NCBI GenBank assembly: GCA_934229625.1
Contig: CAKQDU010000004.1
Coordinates: 53,099-117,098 of the forward strand
DNA length: 64,000 nt
Reading direction: 5' to 3'
Source: an uncultured Alphaproteobacteria bacterium
GTDB lineage: Bacteria > Pseudomonadota > Alphaproteobacteria > RF32 > CAG-239
Shown: in pieces, positions 34,701 to 43,042 of the stretch
Position numbering within the stretch: the first letter of the stretch is position 1
Layout: the number at the start of each line of letters is the position of its first letter
Translations under genes and position numbers: made by a program
The notes under the pieces: generated by a model
What the model was told of the DNA's origin: nothing
Databases searched by the model: none
What the model saw: the letters and a program-made list of their open reading frames with translations, nothing else

Positions 34701-35199
34701 CGGCGATACGATTTATGCCAATTTAGCCGGTTGCTTGCAAAGTTTCCAGCGCAAAATCAGCAAAAGCGGCAAACCATTTGCTTTTGTAAAACTTTCCGAT
34801 ACCACGTCGGCTTATGAGGGCTTGCTATTTTCTGACGGAATTACTAAATATGAACATGCCATCAACAGTGGTTTGCCTCTTTATGCAAAAGTGAAGATAG
34901 AAAAGCAGTCTGATGATATGCCGCCACGAATGCTGTTTAATGTTATAAAAACTTTGGATGAGGAAATTACCGAAAATTCAAAGGGTTTGATTATTGTTGT
35001 AAATAATGTCGAAGCTGTGCGCCCGATTCGTGAAGTTTTGTCGCATGAACGCTATGGCACAAACAAGGTCTATATAAAGCCGGAAAATGATGATTGGGAT
35101 ATTCGTATAGAACTTAAAAACGGCTACGCTCTGGCGGATGGAAATTTGCTTTCATCTATAAGGGCAATTGCCGGAGTTACTTTGGTAAAGGAAATATAA
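31726..35199 (+). CDS. dnaE: DNA polymerase III alpha subunit
   Basis: 1157 residues, usual for DnaE1. The N-terminal PHP domain starts FIHLRVHTAYSLSLGAML. The palm has GPGRGSGAGSIVAWAL near 373 and PDFDVDLCQENR near 414 with catalytic Asp residues. Then come YRPGPMDNIP, the fingers motif ASYGFNKSHAAAYSLISYQT, a helix-hairpin-helix region, and a C-terminal OB fold. It is the replicative polymerase. No Shine-Dalgarno is visible before the ATG, but the start matches the family. The next gene starts 1 base after the stop. Confidence 0.97.
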   Translation: MTEPKFIHLRVHTAYSLSLGAMLVPKLVHKMHDLGIPCCAITDRGNLFGGKCFSKYASDEGIKPILGSELCVHNEDSENLALSKGKELPPDRIILLVKNETGYKSIMKMFRRYYLDNMENSDTPQLNMQNLRDFNDGLICLTGGYEGPIGRLILQNRKEEAEQKLLEYKEIFGDRLYMEISRVGYEEEKKTEPVFLEFAYKHNIPLAATNDVFFFDEGMYEAHDALCCIAAGEYVANENRRKYLPGNHWRTEAEMLELFKDIPEALENTVNIAKRCNYLSYKMEPLLPIFICPEGKTQDEFITEEAYKGLNERMKIQVYHDGMTAEERAETDRHYYERLDYELSVIKKMGFPGYFLIVSDFIRWSKTHGVPIGPGRGSGAGSIVAWALKITDLDPIRLDLLFERFLNPERVNMPDFDVDLCQENRHKTIEYVQKKYGYDHVAQIITYGKLQSKAVIRDVARVLQMPYSQADRISKMIPPGQGGKNPTLPEALEQVPELEEMRVKDPQINKLFDIAMKLEGLYRNSGMHAAGVVIGDRPLDQLVPLYKDPRAEMPVTQYDMKFVEETGLIKFDFLGLKTLTVIKRAVDWVKKTRGIELDMASVPLDDKPTYELMQEGNTSAIFQFESSGMRDVMKQIKPDRFEDLIAVISLYRPGPMDNIPTYINRKHGREEIKYLHPDLEPILGETYGIMVYQEQVMKIAQVLGGYTLGGADKLRKVMGKKMRDEIPHQRQMFTDGAIKKGIDGEVAKTIFDQMEKFASYGFNKSHAAAYSLISYQTAYLKAHYPVEFMCAIMDFDITNTEKVLFYTEEFKKMGYKVLPPDINMSNALFKVEGNNIRFALAGLKGVGEANMNAIVEEREKNGKFKDLSDFIHRVDIKQINRKQLEQLIKAGAFDCLDKNRGKLFANIENIMRHMAAAAELKTSSQTSLFGSEELNAKVKLQDKPDWPALERLQLEAESIGFYLSAHPLDVYKESMERLGVTTYADAIKGIKTGDTIYANLAGCLQSFQRKISKSGKPFAFVKLSDTTSAYEGLLFSDGITKYEHAINSGLPLYAKVKIEKQSDDMPPRMLFNVIKTLDEEITENSKGLIIVVNNVEAVRPIREVLSHERYGTNKVYIKPENDDWDIRIELKNGYALADGNLLSSIRAIAGVTLVKEI

Positions 35200-35200
35200 A

Positions 35201-36157
35201 ATGAAACTTACATTCTATAAAATTTTGCTGAATACAGTAAGTTTACTTAAAAAAATACCTGAAAACTATATGGTTATAGTCTGCTATGCTACGATTTTAA
35301 CGCTATTATCGTTTGCTTCCGGATTGCTCCCCTCTTGTCAACTGGGGCGCGAAGGCGGTTGGTGGTGCTACATGGAAAACAGTAACGGAACTTTCCCTCT
35401 TTATTTATTTGTTTTGAACAAATTTTTATTTTTTGTAATATGCTGTTTATTTTTTATAGATTTTTATAATAGTGCGTTTAACGGAAAAGTTTTTCGATTT
35501 AAAGAATTTGCAGATTTCAACAAACCAAGATTAAAAGTATTGTTATTTTTAATCCTGTCATTTGTTTTGTTGCTGGGGTCGGTTGCTGCTGTTTTTGCAA
35601 TTATGCTGAAACAAGCAAATCCTGATTGGAGAATAGAATTTATTTATTTTGTAGCAGCATTTATTTGTTGTTGGATACCTTTTATTCTTTTGCGGATTTC
35701 ATCAGCTATCAGTTATCTGGCGAGCGGAGAATATCCGCCTTTAAGGTTGATTTGGCAAAAAACATCTGACCGGAATTTTCATATAATATTTTCCTTTATT
35801 GTGATTTTTATAGTCATAAATTTTGTATCGCTGTATATTAACGCAATACTGAAATTTATAATGTTAAAAAGTTTTAATATTGCAACCTCGCTTGCTGCTG
35901 ATTTTATATATAACGGCTTCACATTGATATATATTTCTCTTTTTATGATGCTGTTTAGAGCGATGCATCAAATTTTAGCCTCCGAAAATTTGAGTCCGTC
36001 AGATAAGCTTGTAACTATGGATTCGCAAAAAAATGATACAGCATTGCCGACAGCCGAAAACAATAACTCCAGAGTCAAAAAATCGGCTAAAAAAGCAAAA
36101 TCGGCTAAAAAAGCAAAATCGGCAAAATCTCGCAAAAATAAAAAGGAAAAGAAGTAA
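35201..36157 (+). CDS. six-helix membrane protein with Lys-rich tail
   Basis: 318 residues. About six hydrophobic helices cover residues 24-265, with a periplasmic-looking loop CQLGREGGWWCYMENSNG containing two Cys. The C-terminal 50 residues are hydrophilic and very basic, with a short internal repeat KKAKSAKKAKSAKS, probably cytoplasmic. It starts 1 base after dnaE (coupled) and ends at a strong terminator. Not recognised. Confidence 0.7.
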   Translation: MKLTFYKILLNTVSLLKKIPENYMVIVCYATILTLLSFASGLLPSCQLGREGGWWCYMENSNGTFPLYLFVLNKFLFFVICCLFFIDFYNSAFNGKVFRFKEFADFNKPRLKVLLFLILSFVLLLGSVAAVFAIMLKQANPDWRIEFIYFVAAFICCWIPFILLRISSAISYLASGEYPPLRLIWQKTSDRNFHIIFSFIVIFIVINFVSLYINAILKFIMLKSFNIATSLAADFIYNGFTLIYISLFMMLFRAMHQILASENLSPSDKLVTMDSQKNDTALPTAENNNSRVKKSAKKAKSAKKAKSAKSRKNKKEKK

Positions 36158-36161
36158 ATTA

Positions 36162-36190
36162 AAAGAGCTGAGTTTTTAACTCAGCTCTTT
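36162..36190. terminator. bidirectional terminator
   Basis: A 13-bp perfect stem (AAAGAGCTGAGTT / AACTCAGCTCTTT) with a three-base loop. It lies between convergent genes. Confidence 0.85.
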
Positions 36191-36198
36191 GTAAAATA

Positions 36199-36471
36199 TT
36201 ATTTTTTAGCACCATCTTTCAAACCGTCTTTAAGACCGTTTTTCAATCCGTCTTTCAGATTTTTATGACGGCCGTTTTTTAATCCATCTTTCATTCCGGC
36301 CTTATAACCATCTTTAAGACCTTCTTTATAACCATCTTTCATTCCTGATTCCAAACCGTTTTTCAAACCTTGTTCTAAAGTTTTGTTTGAAGTGGTGTCA
36401 GCTTTTACCTCGGTAACTATTCCGCCAAAGCAAAGTAAAAAAGCAACAGACATTAAAATTAGTTTTTTCAT
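36199..36471 (-). CDS. secreted GX3-repeat (KDG) protein
   Basis: 90 residues. Signal peptide (MKKLILMSVAFLLCFGGIVT) resembling that of the neighbouring sulfatase-factor-like gene. The mature part is almost entirely a four-residue repeat Gly-(Leu/Met/Tyr)-Lys-(Asp/Asn/Glu): GLKNG, GMKDG, GYKEG, GLKDG. About eight units run without break, then an insert (RHKN), then four more. The period resembles the deca-GX3 motif of Yae1-type proteins, but here it is exported. A long amphipathic helix is likely. It is the last gene of the ECF sigma operon; AAAGGAAAA precedes the ATG. Confidence 0.7.
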   Translation of the reverse strand: MKKLILMSVAFLLCFGGIVTEVKADTTSNKTLEQGLKNGLESGMKDGYKEGLKDGYKAGMKDGLKNGRHKNLKDGLKNGLKDGLKDGAKK

Positions 36472-36501
36472 AGTGTTTTTCCTTTCAAAAAATTATTAAA
36501 A

Positions 36502-37437
36502 TTATTTTTCACGTACAACTCTAAAACCGACATTGTCATATCTTTGAATGGCGTTTCGTGTTTCAACGCGATTTTCAGTACGGCAAGCAGTTCTTGGAGT
36601 ATTCCAAGCTCCGCCTTTAACTGCCAGTTCATTTGCATGGTTTTTGGTGGTGGAAGTCCATTCCCACACATTACCCCACATATCAACGGCTCCAGAAGCA
36701 GATAAGGTTTGTTTGTAGGTGTCAACGGCTGATAACCCTTTGTTTTCGCCACAATTCATATCAGCGTCTTTCGGCATGTGCCCGGCCGCTAATTCCCATT
36801 CTTGTTCGGTGGGTAAGCGATATTTCGCAGACTTATCATTAGCTGAAAGCCATTGGCAATAAGCAATAGCATCATTATACGACACATTAACAACAGGCAA
36901 ATTGTTGTCGGGAGTGAAAGTTTTTTTGCCTTGTGCTTTTAAAAAGGAGTTAAATTCCTTGTTTGTAACCGGCGTATAAGCGATTGAAACATTTTGCGAT
37001 GCTCCTAAAACCGGTAAAAATCCGTCTGTTGTTTGTCTGGCATTGGGGCGTAGGCGAGGGTCTGTAAAACGCTTCATGGTCTGGTTAATGCGGTTTTCTC
37101 TATCTTTCAGCATTTCATCAACAATTACCTGCATTTCTTCTATTTTAGAGGAATGCTTTGCCGTTTTCTTTAATTCTTCCAACTTTGCTTTTTTGCGTTC
37201 AACAATTCTGTCATAATTGATTTCGGCTTGTTTGCGTAAGGCGTCATAATTAGCTTGCGTCGGATTTTTGCGATAAGCGGCAATCAGCTGTTTTGTTTCA
37301 TCATTAAGCTGCGGGCGCTCCTTTTCAATGGTCGTGCTGTATTTAAACAATTTTGCTTCCGGATTCGTTGTGGCTGCAAAAACCGTTCCGCTAAAGCATA
37401 TCATTGCCGCGGTTGATAATAAAATTAATTTTTTCAT
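36502..37437 (-). CDS. periplasmic formylglycine-generating-enzyme-like (SUMF1) protein
   Basis: 311 residues. Signal peptide MKKLILLSTAAMICFSGTVF. A charged helical part follows (about 35-130). Then a SUMF1/FGE-sulfatase domain: NVSYNDAIAYCQWLSA, YRLPTEQEWELAAG, the hallmark GNVWEWTS, VKGGAWNTPRTACRTENR and the end GFRVVREK. The domain lacks the usual start with a Met-Gly entry (GxFxMG), so it is short. No sulfatase is present in the window. Such domains also act as non-enzymatic sensors or structural parts. It lies 20 bases after the Spy-like gene in the same operon. Confidence 0.8.
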   Translation of the reverse strand: MKKLILLSTAAMICFSGTVFAATTNPEAKLFKYSTTIEKERPQLNDETKQLIAAYRKNPTQANYDALRKQAEINYDRIVERKKAKLEELKKTAKHSSKIEEMQVIVDEMLKDRENRINQTMKRFTDPRLRPNARQTTDGFLPVLGASQNVSIAYTPVTNKEFNSFLKAQGKKTFTPDNNLPVVNVSYNDAIAYCQWLSANDKSAKYRLPTEQEWELAAGHMPKDADMNCGENKGLSAVDTYKQTLSASGAVDMWGNVWEWTSTTKNHANELAVKGGAWNTPRTACRTENRVETRNAIQRYDNVGFRVVREK

Positions 37438-37457
37438 AATATTAAGTCCTTGGTTGA

Positions 37458-37913
37458 TTAGTCTTTATCGTGTTTTGGAAAATCCTTAAAATCACGAGGT
37501 GGAAATCTGTGTTTTTCTCTGCCTTCAAACTCTTTTTCGTGATGTTGCTTGCGAGCCTCCAATTTTGCTTTTTGCTCCGGAGTCAATAGGGCTTCAAGTT
37601 TTTTCATGTCGGCTTCGCGGATTTTATCCATTTTTTCGCGGATAGTTTTCATTTCCTTCATCAGCGGCTCAATTTCCTTACGGCTCTGCTCGCGGATTTC
37701 TTCAGCCTTAGCTTTTTGTTCATCGGTCAGGTCTAAAAATTTATCCATTTTTTCCGGTTCCGGACGTTTGCGCATTTCTTTATGATGTTTAGGCATTCTT
37801 TCTGTCTGTTGAGCCGGTTCTGCCGGATTCGCCGCCGCTTCGGCAAAAGCGTTGGAATAAGCCGAAAAGGCGATTAGGGTGGAAAGTGCGGTGGTCAGTA
37901 ATAATTTAGTCAT
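37458..37913 (-). CDS. Spy/CpxP-like periplasmic protein
   Basis: 151 residues. Signal peptide ending SNAFAEA, then a helical domain with two LTxxQ-type motifs: LDLTDEQKAKAEEIREQ and LEALLTPEQKAKLEAR. These define the Spy/CpxP family of periplasmic chaperones and stress modulators. The C-terminus is His- and Lys-rich (KQHHEKEFEGREKHRFPPRD), perhaps binding metal. Its ATG lies inside the 3' end of the sigma gene (8-base overlap), so the two are translated together and it is likely a target or feedback element of that sigma factor. Confidence 0.82.
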   Translation of the reverse strand: MTKLLLTTALSTLIAFSAYSNAFAEAAANPAEPAQQTERMPKHHKEMRKRPEPEKMDKFLDLTDEQKAKAEEIREQSRKEIEPLMKEMKTIREKMDKIREADMKKLEALLTPEQKAKLEARKQHHEKEFEGREKHRFPPRDFKDFPKHDKD

Positions 37914-38406
37914 TGTTTTTCTCCTTTAGAAAACTTAATTTTTGAGCTAATATCTTGCGGGCGTTAAACAGTCTGGATTTAACTGTCCCTTCGGCGATTT
38001 TCAACTTGTCGGCAATTTCTTTGTACGATTTTTCTTCAAATTCATACAAAATAATTACTTTTCGCAAATCGGCTGGTAGTTCGTCAACCGCTTTCAAGAT
38101 AATTTTCTGGCGCTTCTTTTTATCTATTTTTTCATCAAATTTAGGGGTTACGCTAACCTTTTCAATTATTTCTCCCTGTAAAGTACAATTATTGTATTTG
38201 TTAAAACGAGATTTTAAGTAGTCGCGGCAAATATTTGCAGTCAGCATACCGAGCCATGCGGATTTTTTGCCTTGCTCTTGATAGTTTTCTTGGTTTTGCC
38301 ATATTTTCAGATAGGCTTCCTGCTCCAAATCTTCATTGTAATTGCCGGTGATTTTTTTGATGACCGCGCGGATAATGGCTTTGTATGATGCTATTTCATT
38401 GCTCAT
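37906..38406 (-). CDS. ECF-type RNA polymerase sigma factor
   Basis: 166 residues. Region 2: YNEDLEQEAYLKIWQN and WLGMLTANICRDYLKSRF. Region 4: LPADLRKVIILYEFEEKSYK, EIADKLKIAEGTVKSRLFNA. No extra domains. Its ATG overlaps the stop of the upstream membrane gene (TGATG). The operon order is membrane partner, sigma, Spy-like, SUMF1-like, GX3 protein. A candidate self-recognised promoter lies before the operon. Confidence 0.9.
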   Translation of the reverse strand: MSNEIASYKAIIRAVIKKITGNYNEDLEQEAYLKIWQNQENYQEQGKKSAWLGMLTANICRDYLKSRFNKYNNCTLQGEIIEKVSVTPKFDEKIDKKKRQKIILKAVDELPADLRKVIILYEFEEKSYKEIADKLKIAEGTVKSRLFNARKILAQKLSFLKEKNND

Positions 38407-38660
38407 CAGCTAATCCTCAAAAATCCGTATTCATCTGTCGGAAGTCCTAAGTTTTCTATAGCCGAGCCGTTTTGCAGCAGGCTTATGGTGCTTGACATAT
38501 TGTCAAAGTCATAAATATAAGTATCTGTGCGCTGAAAAGCTCCAAATGCTAGAAATGCGGCAATTGAAAGTACGCCGGCGGCTTTTGTTAGGGTTCTAAT
38601 CCGTTTGCGCCGAAAATACAGCGGTTTTACCTCTTTTAACAAATCAGATATATCGTCCAT
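38406..38660 (-). CDS. small single-helix membrane protein, possible anti-sigma factor
   Basis: GAGG is spaced well for the second Met (ATG at 38660), not for the ATG at 38666, so I take 84 residues. A cytoplasmic N-terminus of about 25 residues (MDDISDLLKEVKPLYFRRKR) is followed by one membrane helix (AAGVLSIAAFLAFGAF) and a periplasmic tail of 45 residues. Its place directly before, and coupled to, the ECF sigma gene suggests a membrane anchor or anti-sigma. It has no zinc anti-sigma motif, so this is inference. Confidence 0.6.
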   Translation of the reverse strand: MDDISDLLKEVKPLYFRRKRIRTLTKAAGVLSIAAFLAFGAFQRTDTYIYDFDNMSSTISLLQNGSAIENLGLPTDEYGFLRIS

Positions 38661-38694
38661 TTTCATACCTCGTTTAACTTGTTTACATTATTTA

Positions 38695-38720
38695 TAACGA
38701 CATATGTTGTATAAAAGTTC
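38695..38720 (-). promoter_or_regulatory. candidate ECF sigma promoter
   Basis: On the minus strand GAACTT (38720-38715), 15 bases, then CGTTA (38699-38695), about 30 bases before the operon start. This has the shape of an ECF -35/-10 pair. Confidence 0.45.
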
Positions 38721-38721
38721 A

Positions 38722-38756
38722 CTAAAAAAATAAAACCGCCGAAATATTTCAGCGGT
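38722..38756 (-). terminator. terminator of the virD4 operon
   Basis: On the minus strand ACCGCTGAAA pairs with TTTCGGCGGT (one T-G pair), followed by TTTTATTTTTTT. Confidence 0.8.
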
Positions 38757-38776
38757 CGTGTTTATATGCAAAGTAT

Positions 38777-40993
38777 TTACGCTTGCGGAGTGTCCGCCTC
38801 AAAGTTGTCATTATCATCCTCATCCGGATTATATTCAATTCCGAGTTTTGCCAGCATATCATCGTTAATATCTTCACGCTGAGCCACAATCCAATCCGGA
38901 ACGTTTGGACAAGGCGGTATTTTAGCCAGTTTTTTCATTTTCGGGTCAAGATACCAACGAGGAGAATCCGCCATAATTGGTCTATCAATGTAACTTTGCA
39001 TCAAAATAACTTGCTTCAGCAACGGCAAGCTCAGTAACTGAGTGGCACTGATAACCGGAACACCCTGCATTTGATAGTTAACATTTTTAGCGAGCGGATT
39101 AAAGTCTTTACCCAAGCTGCCTTCTGTACGGCTGAAAGAAGAAACTTGCACGGTTTTGTTGCCAATCATCTTAGAAAAACGCTGCGCTGTAACCTCGTTG
39201 TTTTGAGAAAGAATAATCTTGCAAGCTGTAGTAGAAATAACAGTTTCAAGGTCATCCTTACCATATTTACCAGAAATTTGTCCCAAATCTTGTCCAATCA
39301 GCAAATAAGACACTTTTTGACCACGTCCGACTGCCGGTCCGTCAATAATTGCTTTCATTTTAGGCATTTGCGGAAACTCATCGAGGATGAACAAAGCAGG
39401 GAACGGTCCCATTTTACCGTCTGTTTTATTAACGTGATTAGGCGGATTAGAAATCAAATAAGATGACATCAATTCAATAAACGTACTGCTGATAACGCCC
39501 AGAGCGCGTGCATCAACTTGGTTTACGGAAAGATAAACTGAAATTGGTTTCCATTCTCCGGTAACCGGGTCTTTCATACCGCGCAGGTCCTTAAATTGAA
39601 TGTCAGAAAAGCTGGTTCTAGCTTTTACGGCTTGGTTCTTAAAACATCCGATACCGGCAAAAGCTGTAGAAAGCACGGAGCCGCGCTCTTTATCCGGCAT
39701 ACTGCTGAGTGAGCTTAATTCAGTTATGCAACGTTGCGAATAACCAAAATTGCGAGCTTCTTTCACGGCTTCTTCCAACATATCGTGGGTCGGGTCGGCC
39801 ATAGCCGCCATCTGGTCGCCTTCATCCATGCGGCGTTGAATTTCTTGCGCGGCGTTAATTTGCGCTTCAGTAATCCATTCCATAATCATGGCGATACAAG
39901 CTTCTCGTCCCATCCAGCGTGATGGCAGTAAATTCCAAGTACCGATAGGCAGGTAGTTTTCCATAGTCAGGGTGCCGTTTTTCAGGTTTTGTATGGCGCG
40001 CGGTGCTGCCGGGTCGCGCATTTCCATATAATAACCTTCCAAAATTTCTTTATCTTTTGCATCTAGTTTACCTTCATAGATACGACCGATAAAATAGTCA
40101 TTGGCTCTGGCTCGGTCACATTTGGATGCTACAAAGTTAATAAAACCCGTTAGAGCCGCACGGCCGGTATTTGCCCAGTGTGGGTCTGCGCCGCCTTTTG
40201 GGTCTTCAACCAAAATATTGCACATTGAGTCCACATACATATCGCGGTCAGGGCCTGCTTCCGGCATAGAATTTGGCGACAGCGGATTCCAGCTTGGATA
40301 ATAAATACCCTCGCTTGGATTATCTTCAGCACCCCAGTTAATTACAAACACCGGACCTACTTTAGCGCGTGCGCCTGTAGTGGAATAACAAAGCTCCGGT
40401 TTAGGGTCGTTTACGATAATACTTAATTTATTGGAGTTAAAAATTGTCGGAATAACCACACCGGCGGTTTTACCTGTACCCGGAGGAGCGCAGCATAGTG
40501 TTGACAATGTTTCTTTCAGCATCAAAAAACGGCCTTTGAATTTGCCTACAACCTGACAAAAGCCATCAAATCCAAGCAATGCCATTTTGTTGATGTCGCG
40601 CAATTCGGCGATTCGCGCCGAACCCTGCGTATTGACTTGAAACTTATATGGACTGAGCAACGCGCCGACAATCAAACCTACCGGAATGGTGATAAACGGC
40701 AGGAGCGGCAGCCACAAACTTAGAGAAAAAGAACCGTGATAGCGAATAAGCTGCTTAAACCATTTAATGTACATGGCCCACAAATGTCCCGGATTATCAA
40801 CAATAGTCGCTAAAAATTTGTTTATCATCTCAAAGGATGCTTTTGAAACGCCGTGACCAACCAAATATGACAAAGGCAAGGCGAAAATAAAGAGAAAAAT
40901 CGTTAATCCCAAACAAATCAGAAAAGTAATCATCATCCAGCGTACGGCGCTGTCGTATTCTTTCCATTCTTCTCCGCGTTCTTTTAGTGCCAT
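38777..40993 (-). CDS. virD4: VirD4/TraG-type type IV secretion coupling ATPase
   Basis: 738 residues. Two or three N-terminal membrane helices (18-45, 90-113). Walker A APPGTGKT at 169-176, VNDPKPELCYSTTG, PSWNPLSP, Walker B ALFILDEFPQMPKM near 530, then GQDLGQISGKYG and the late VISATQLLSL. The order is that of T4SS coupling proteins, which bring substrates to the channel at the inner membrane. An acidic C-terminus (YNPDEDDNDNFEADTPQA) may bind effectors. It is last in a five-gene minus operon, with GAGG before the ATG. No virB genes are in the window. Confidence 0.88.
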   Translation of the reverse strand: MALKERGEEWKEYDSAVRWMMITFLICLGLTIFLFIFALPLSYLVGHGVSKASFEMINKFLATIVDNPGHLWAMYIKWFKQLIRYHGSFSLSLWLPLLPFITIPVGLIVGALLSPYKFQVNTQGSARIAELRDINKMALLGFDGFCQVVGKFKGRFLMLKETLSTLCCAPPGTGKTAGVVIPTIFNSNKLSIIVNDPKPELCYSTTGARAKVGPVFVINWGAEDNPSEGIYYPSWNPLSPNSMPEAGPDRDMYVDSMCNILVEDPKGGADPHWANTGRAALTGFINFVASKCDRARANDYFIGRIYEGKLDAKDKEILEGYYMEMRDPAAPRAIQNLKNGTLTMENYLPIGTWNLLPSRWMGREACIAMIMEWITEAQINAAQEIQRRMDEGDQMAAMADPTHDMLEEAVKEARNFGYSQRCITELSSLSSMPDKERGSVLSTAFAGIGCFKNQAVKARTSFSDIQFKDLRGMKDPVTGEWKPISVYLSVNQVDARALGVISSTFIELMSSYLISNPPNHVNKTDGKMGPFPALFILDEFPQMPKMKAIIDGPAVGRGQKVSYLLIGQDLGQISGKYGKDDLETVISTTACKIILSQNNEVTAQRFSKMIGNKTVQVSSFSRTEGSLGKDFNPLAKNVNYQMQGVPVISATQLLSLPLLKQVILMQSYIDRPIMADSPRWYLDPKMKKLAKIPPCPNVPDWIVAQREDINDDMLAKLGIEYNPDEDDNDNFEADTPQA

Positions 40994-41001
40994 TTTATCC
41001 T

Positions 41002-42504
41002 CTATTTAATATTTTTTAAAATTTTGCGCAGGCGGTTAAAATCTTTTCTGTCAATTTGCCCGTCCGCATCATCCAAAGATTTTGAAAATAAATGAATTTC
41101 TTTTGGTGCGCCGCGGTTAATGCGAGTTACCTCAATATCCATTTTATTCCAAATTTCAAACATATCATCAGCGTTTATGATGTTAGCCATTTGTACAACT
41201 ACATATGATTTGACTTCTTGTTCAAAATCTTCTTCAGCCAGTTTATCACGAATTATATTGCGTGCAACATCTAATTTGCGAACAGGTGAAATTCTATGGC
41301 TGTTTTCTGAAAACCAGAGCGGTTCTTCACCGTTAAACAGTTCTTCATCAGCCAGCCAATCACCATTTTCTTTATCAACCAGACACAAACAAATTTCGTT
41401 GTCAGAAACGCCGACAAAGTCAATCAGCGTGTTGTTTACATTTACACCGGTAATAATGTCATATCCTTTTTGCTGCAAGCTGTCATATACAGGACTGCGC
41501 GGAGCGCTATTGTCATTTCCGTTGTCGCTGTAAGCATCATTATTTTGTTTATTGCCGCGGTTTTGTTTATCATCACGCGTGTCGTCTCGATTCTGCTTAT
41601 TTTTTTGCCGCTGTTCTTTACCGCGGTTATTATCCATGTTTCTATCGTTTTTATTGCGGCGATTATTGCTGCGCGGCTGAAAATCATCATCAATGTCTTC
41701 GCCATCATCATCTTCATCAAAAACAGGTTTTTTAGAAGCTCGCTTAGTGTTGTTATCATTTTCGCGTTTGTTTTTGCGTGGCGGAATATCGTCTTCTTCA
41801 TCTTCATCATCAAAGACTGGCTTTTTGGTTTTTGTTGGTTCTTTTTTCTTTAAGATGTCTGCTTTTTCAAAAGAATCAATATCTAAATCAAAATCATCGT
41901 CATCATCATCAAACTTAAACAAAGCATGGTCTATAGCAGACGGAATATCGGTTTTTTTAGCGGTTTTAGACGCAGCCGGAGCTGCCGGAGCCGCTGTCGG
42001 TCGTACCTGAGACGGCAAAACCGCGCTGCCGCCGACGCCTGCCGTTACCGGAGCCGCCGACTTATTATCGGCATAATCGGAAATAGGCATTCTGAAACCG
42101 ACACCGGCCGGTCTGATTTGTTTATATGATTTTCTTTTTACCACTCCGTATTTGTTGTTAGTTTTCATAACATTCAGAGGGGTTTTAATCATGCGGCGAT
42201 AAAGTGCCAGCGGCGATGTTATAATGTCATAAATAATCCGCTCCCACGCTACCATACACAATGTCCACCATCCTGTAACAAGCATAGGAATAAAGGTGAC
42301 AATAATAATCACGAAAGCCCATTCTTTCGGAGCGCGTATAACCCATCCGGCTTTCCAGAGGGCGTAAGCTTGCCGCCAATGGTCCGGCCAAAAAATGTCA
42401 AAATGCCAATTGCAAAGCATAATCACGCGGATGCCTTCTATGAAGACTATGCTCCATAGGCATCCCACGATAAGTATTCTTGCAAAGACAATTAAGGATT
42501 TCAC
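41002..42504 (-). CDS. membrane protein with disordered charged middle, T4SS-associated unknown
   Basis: 500 residues from a GTG start with GGAG 9 bases upstream. Two membrane helices (about 4-27 and 60-88). A long disordered middle follows (about 150-350), with Ala/Pro-rich then alternating acidic and basic Asn-rich stretches (FDDDDDDFDLDIDSF, RNNRRNKNDRNMDNN). A folded C-terminal domain starts at about 355 (SPVYDSLQQKGYDIITGVNV). It lies 8 bases before virD4. No known family; probably an accessory of the coupling protein. Confidence 0.7.
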   Translation of the reverse strand: MKSLIVFARILIVGCLWSIVFIEGIRVIMLCNWHFDIFWPDHWRQAYALWKAGWVIRAPKEWAFVIIIVTFIPMLVTGWWTLCMVAWERIIYDIITSPLALYRRMIKTPLNVMKTNNKYGVVKRKSYKQIRPAGVGFRMPISDYADNKSAAPVTAGVGGSAVLPSQVRPTAAPAAPAASKTAKKTDIPSAIDHALFKFDDDDDDFDLDIDSFEKADILKKKEPTKTKKPVFDDEDEEDDIPPRKNKRENDNNTKRASKKPVFDEDDDGEDIDDDFQPRSNNRRNKNDRNMDNNRGKEQRQKNKQNRDDTRDDKQNRGNKQNNDAYSDNGNDNSAPRSPVYDSLQQKGYDIITGVNVNNTLIDFVGVSDNEICLCLVDKENGDWLADEELFNGEEPLWFSENSHRISPVRKLDVARNIIRDKLAEEDFEQEVKSYVVVQMANIINADDMFEIWNKMDIEVTRINRGAPKEIHLFSKSLDDADGQIDRKDFNRLRKILKNIK

Positions 42505-42558
42505 CCGTCTTACTCCATTTTTTTGTTGTCAGTATAAAGCAAATTTATAAAGAGAGTG

Positions 42559-43041
42559 TTAATTGATTTCATTTTCTATCTTTTCCACTATTTCTTTACG
42601 AAATTCAGCCGAATTTGCCAGCGGATTTTTTTTGTTTTCCAATTCAATACGTTCTTGTACCAATTGTTCGATGGTTTTTTTCTCCTCTATTTTCAGATTT
42701 TTTATGTTTACTTCCGGCATTCCGCCGCTGTATTTATCCATTCCTCTGTTTGCCAGCCAGTTAAGCGGCTTTGTAATAAGGTTCATATATTGATATTTCA
42801 GCAGTTTTCGCCAACATAAAATTACCAGCGGAAAATAAGAAAAAATACCGAGCAGCATAAACAAATCACCGGCCTTCAGCACGCCGCCGTCATTCCAGTA
42901 ATTGCGCAAAGAACTTTGAATTGTTAAAATGTTTGTCTGATAGCAATAGAAAAACACTTGCTGATAAATCAGCAATAATAAAGCGCTTAACAATGTTCCG
43001 GCAATAAGAGCGCAAAGATAATGAAAAATTTTTTTAAGCAT
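42559..43041 (-). CDS. two-helix membrane protein of the virD4 operon
   Basis: 160 residues. Helices at about 5-30 and 58-80, then a cytoplasmic tail with a coiled-coil-like end (KNLKIEEKKTIEQLVQERIE). It starts 1 base after the stop of the upstream gene, and AAGGACG precedes it. No family recognised. Confidence 0.7.
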   Translation of the reverse strand: MLKKIFHYLCALIAGTLLSALLLLIYQQVFFYCYQTNILTIQSSLRNYWNDGGVLKAGDLFMLLGIFSYFPLVILCWRKLLKYQYMNLITKPLNWLANRGMDKYSGGMPEVNIKNLKIEEKKTIEQLVQERIELENKKNPLANSAEFRKEIVEKIENEIN

Positions 43042-43042
43042 T

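Noticed and set aside
36468..36752. 94-codon minus-strand frame
   Set aside because: It overlaps the SUMF1-like domain gene in another frame and shows no signals of its own.
41442..42129. Long plus- and minus-strand alternative frames
   Set aside because: They arise from the low-complexity Asp/Asn/Lys-rich region of the 41002-42504 gene.
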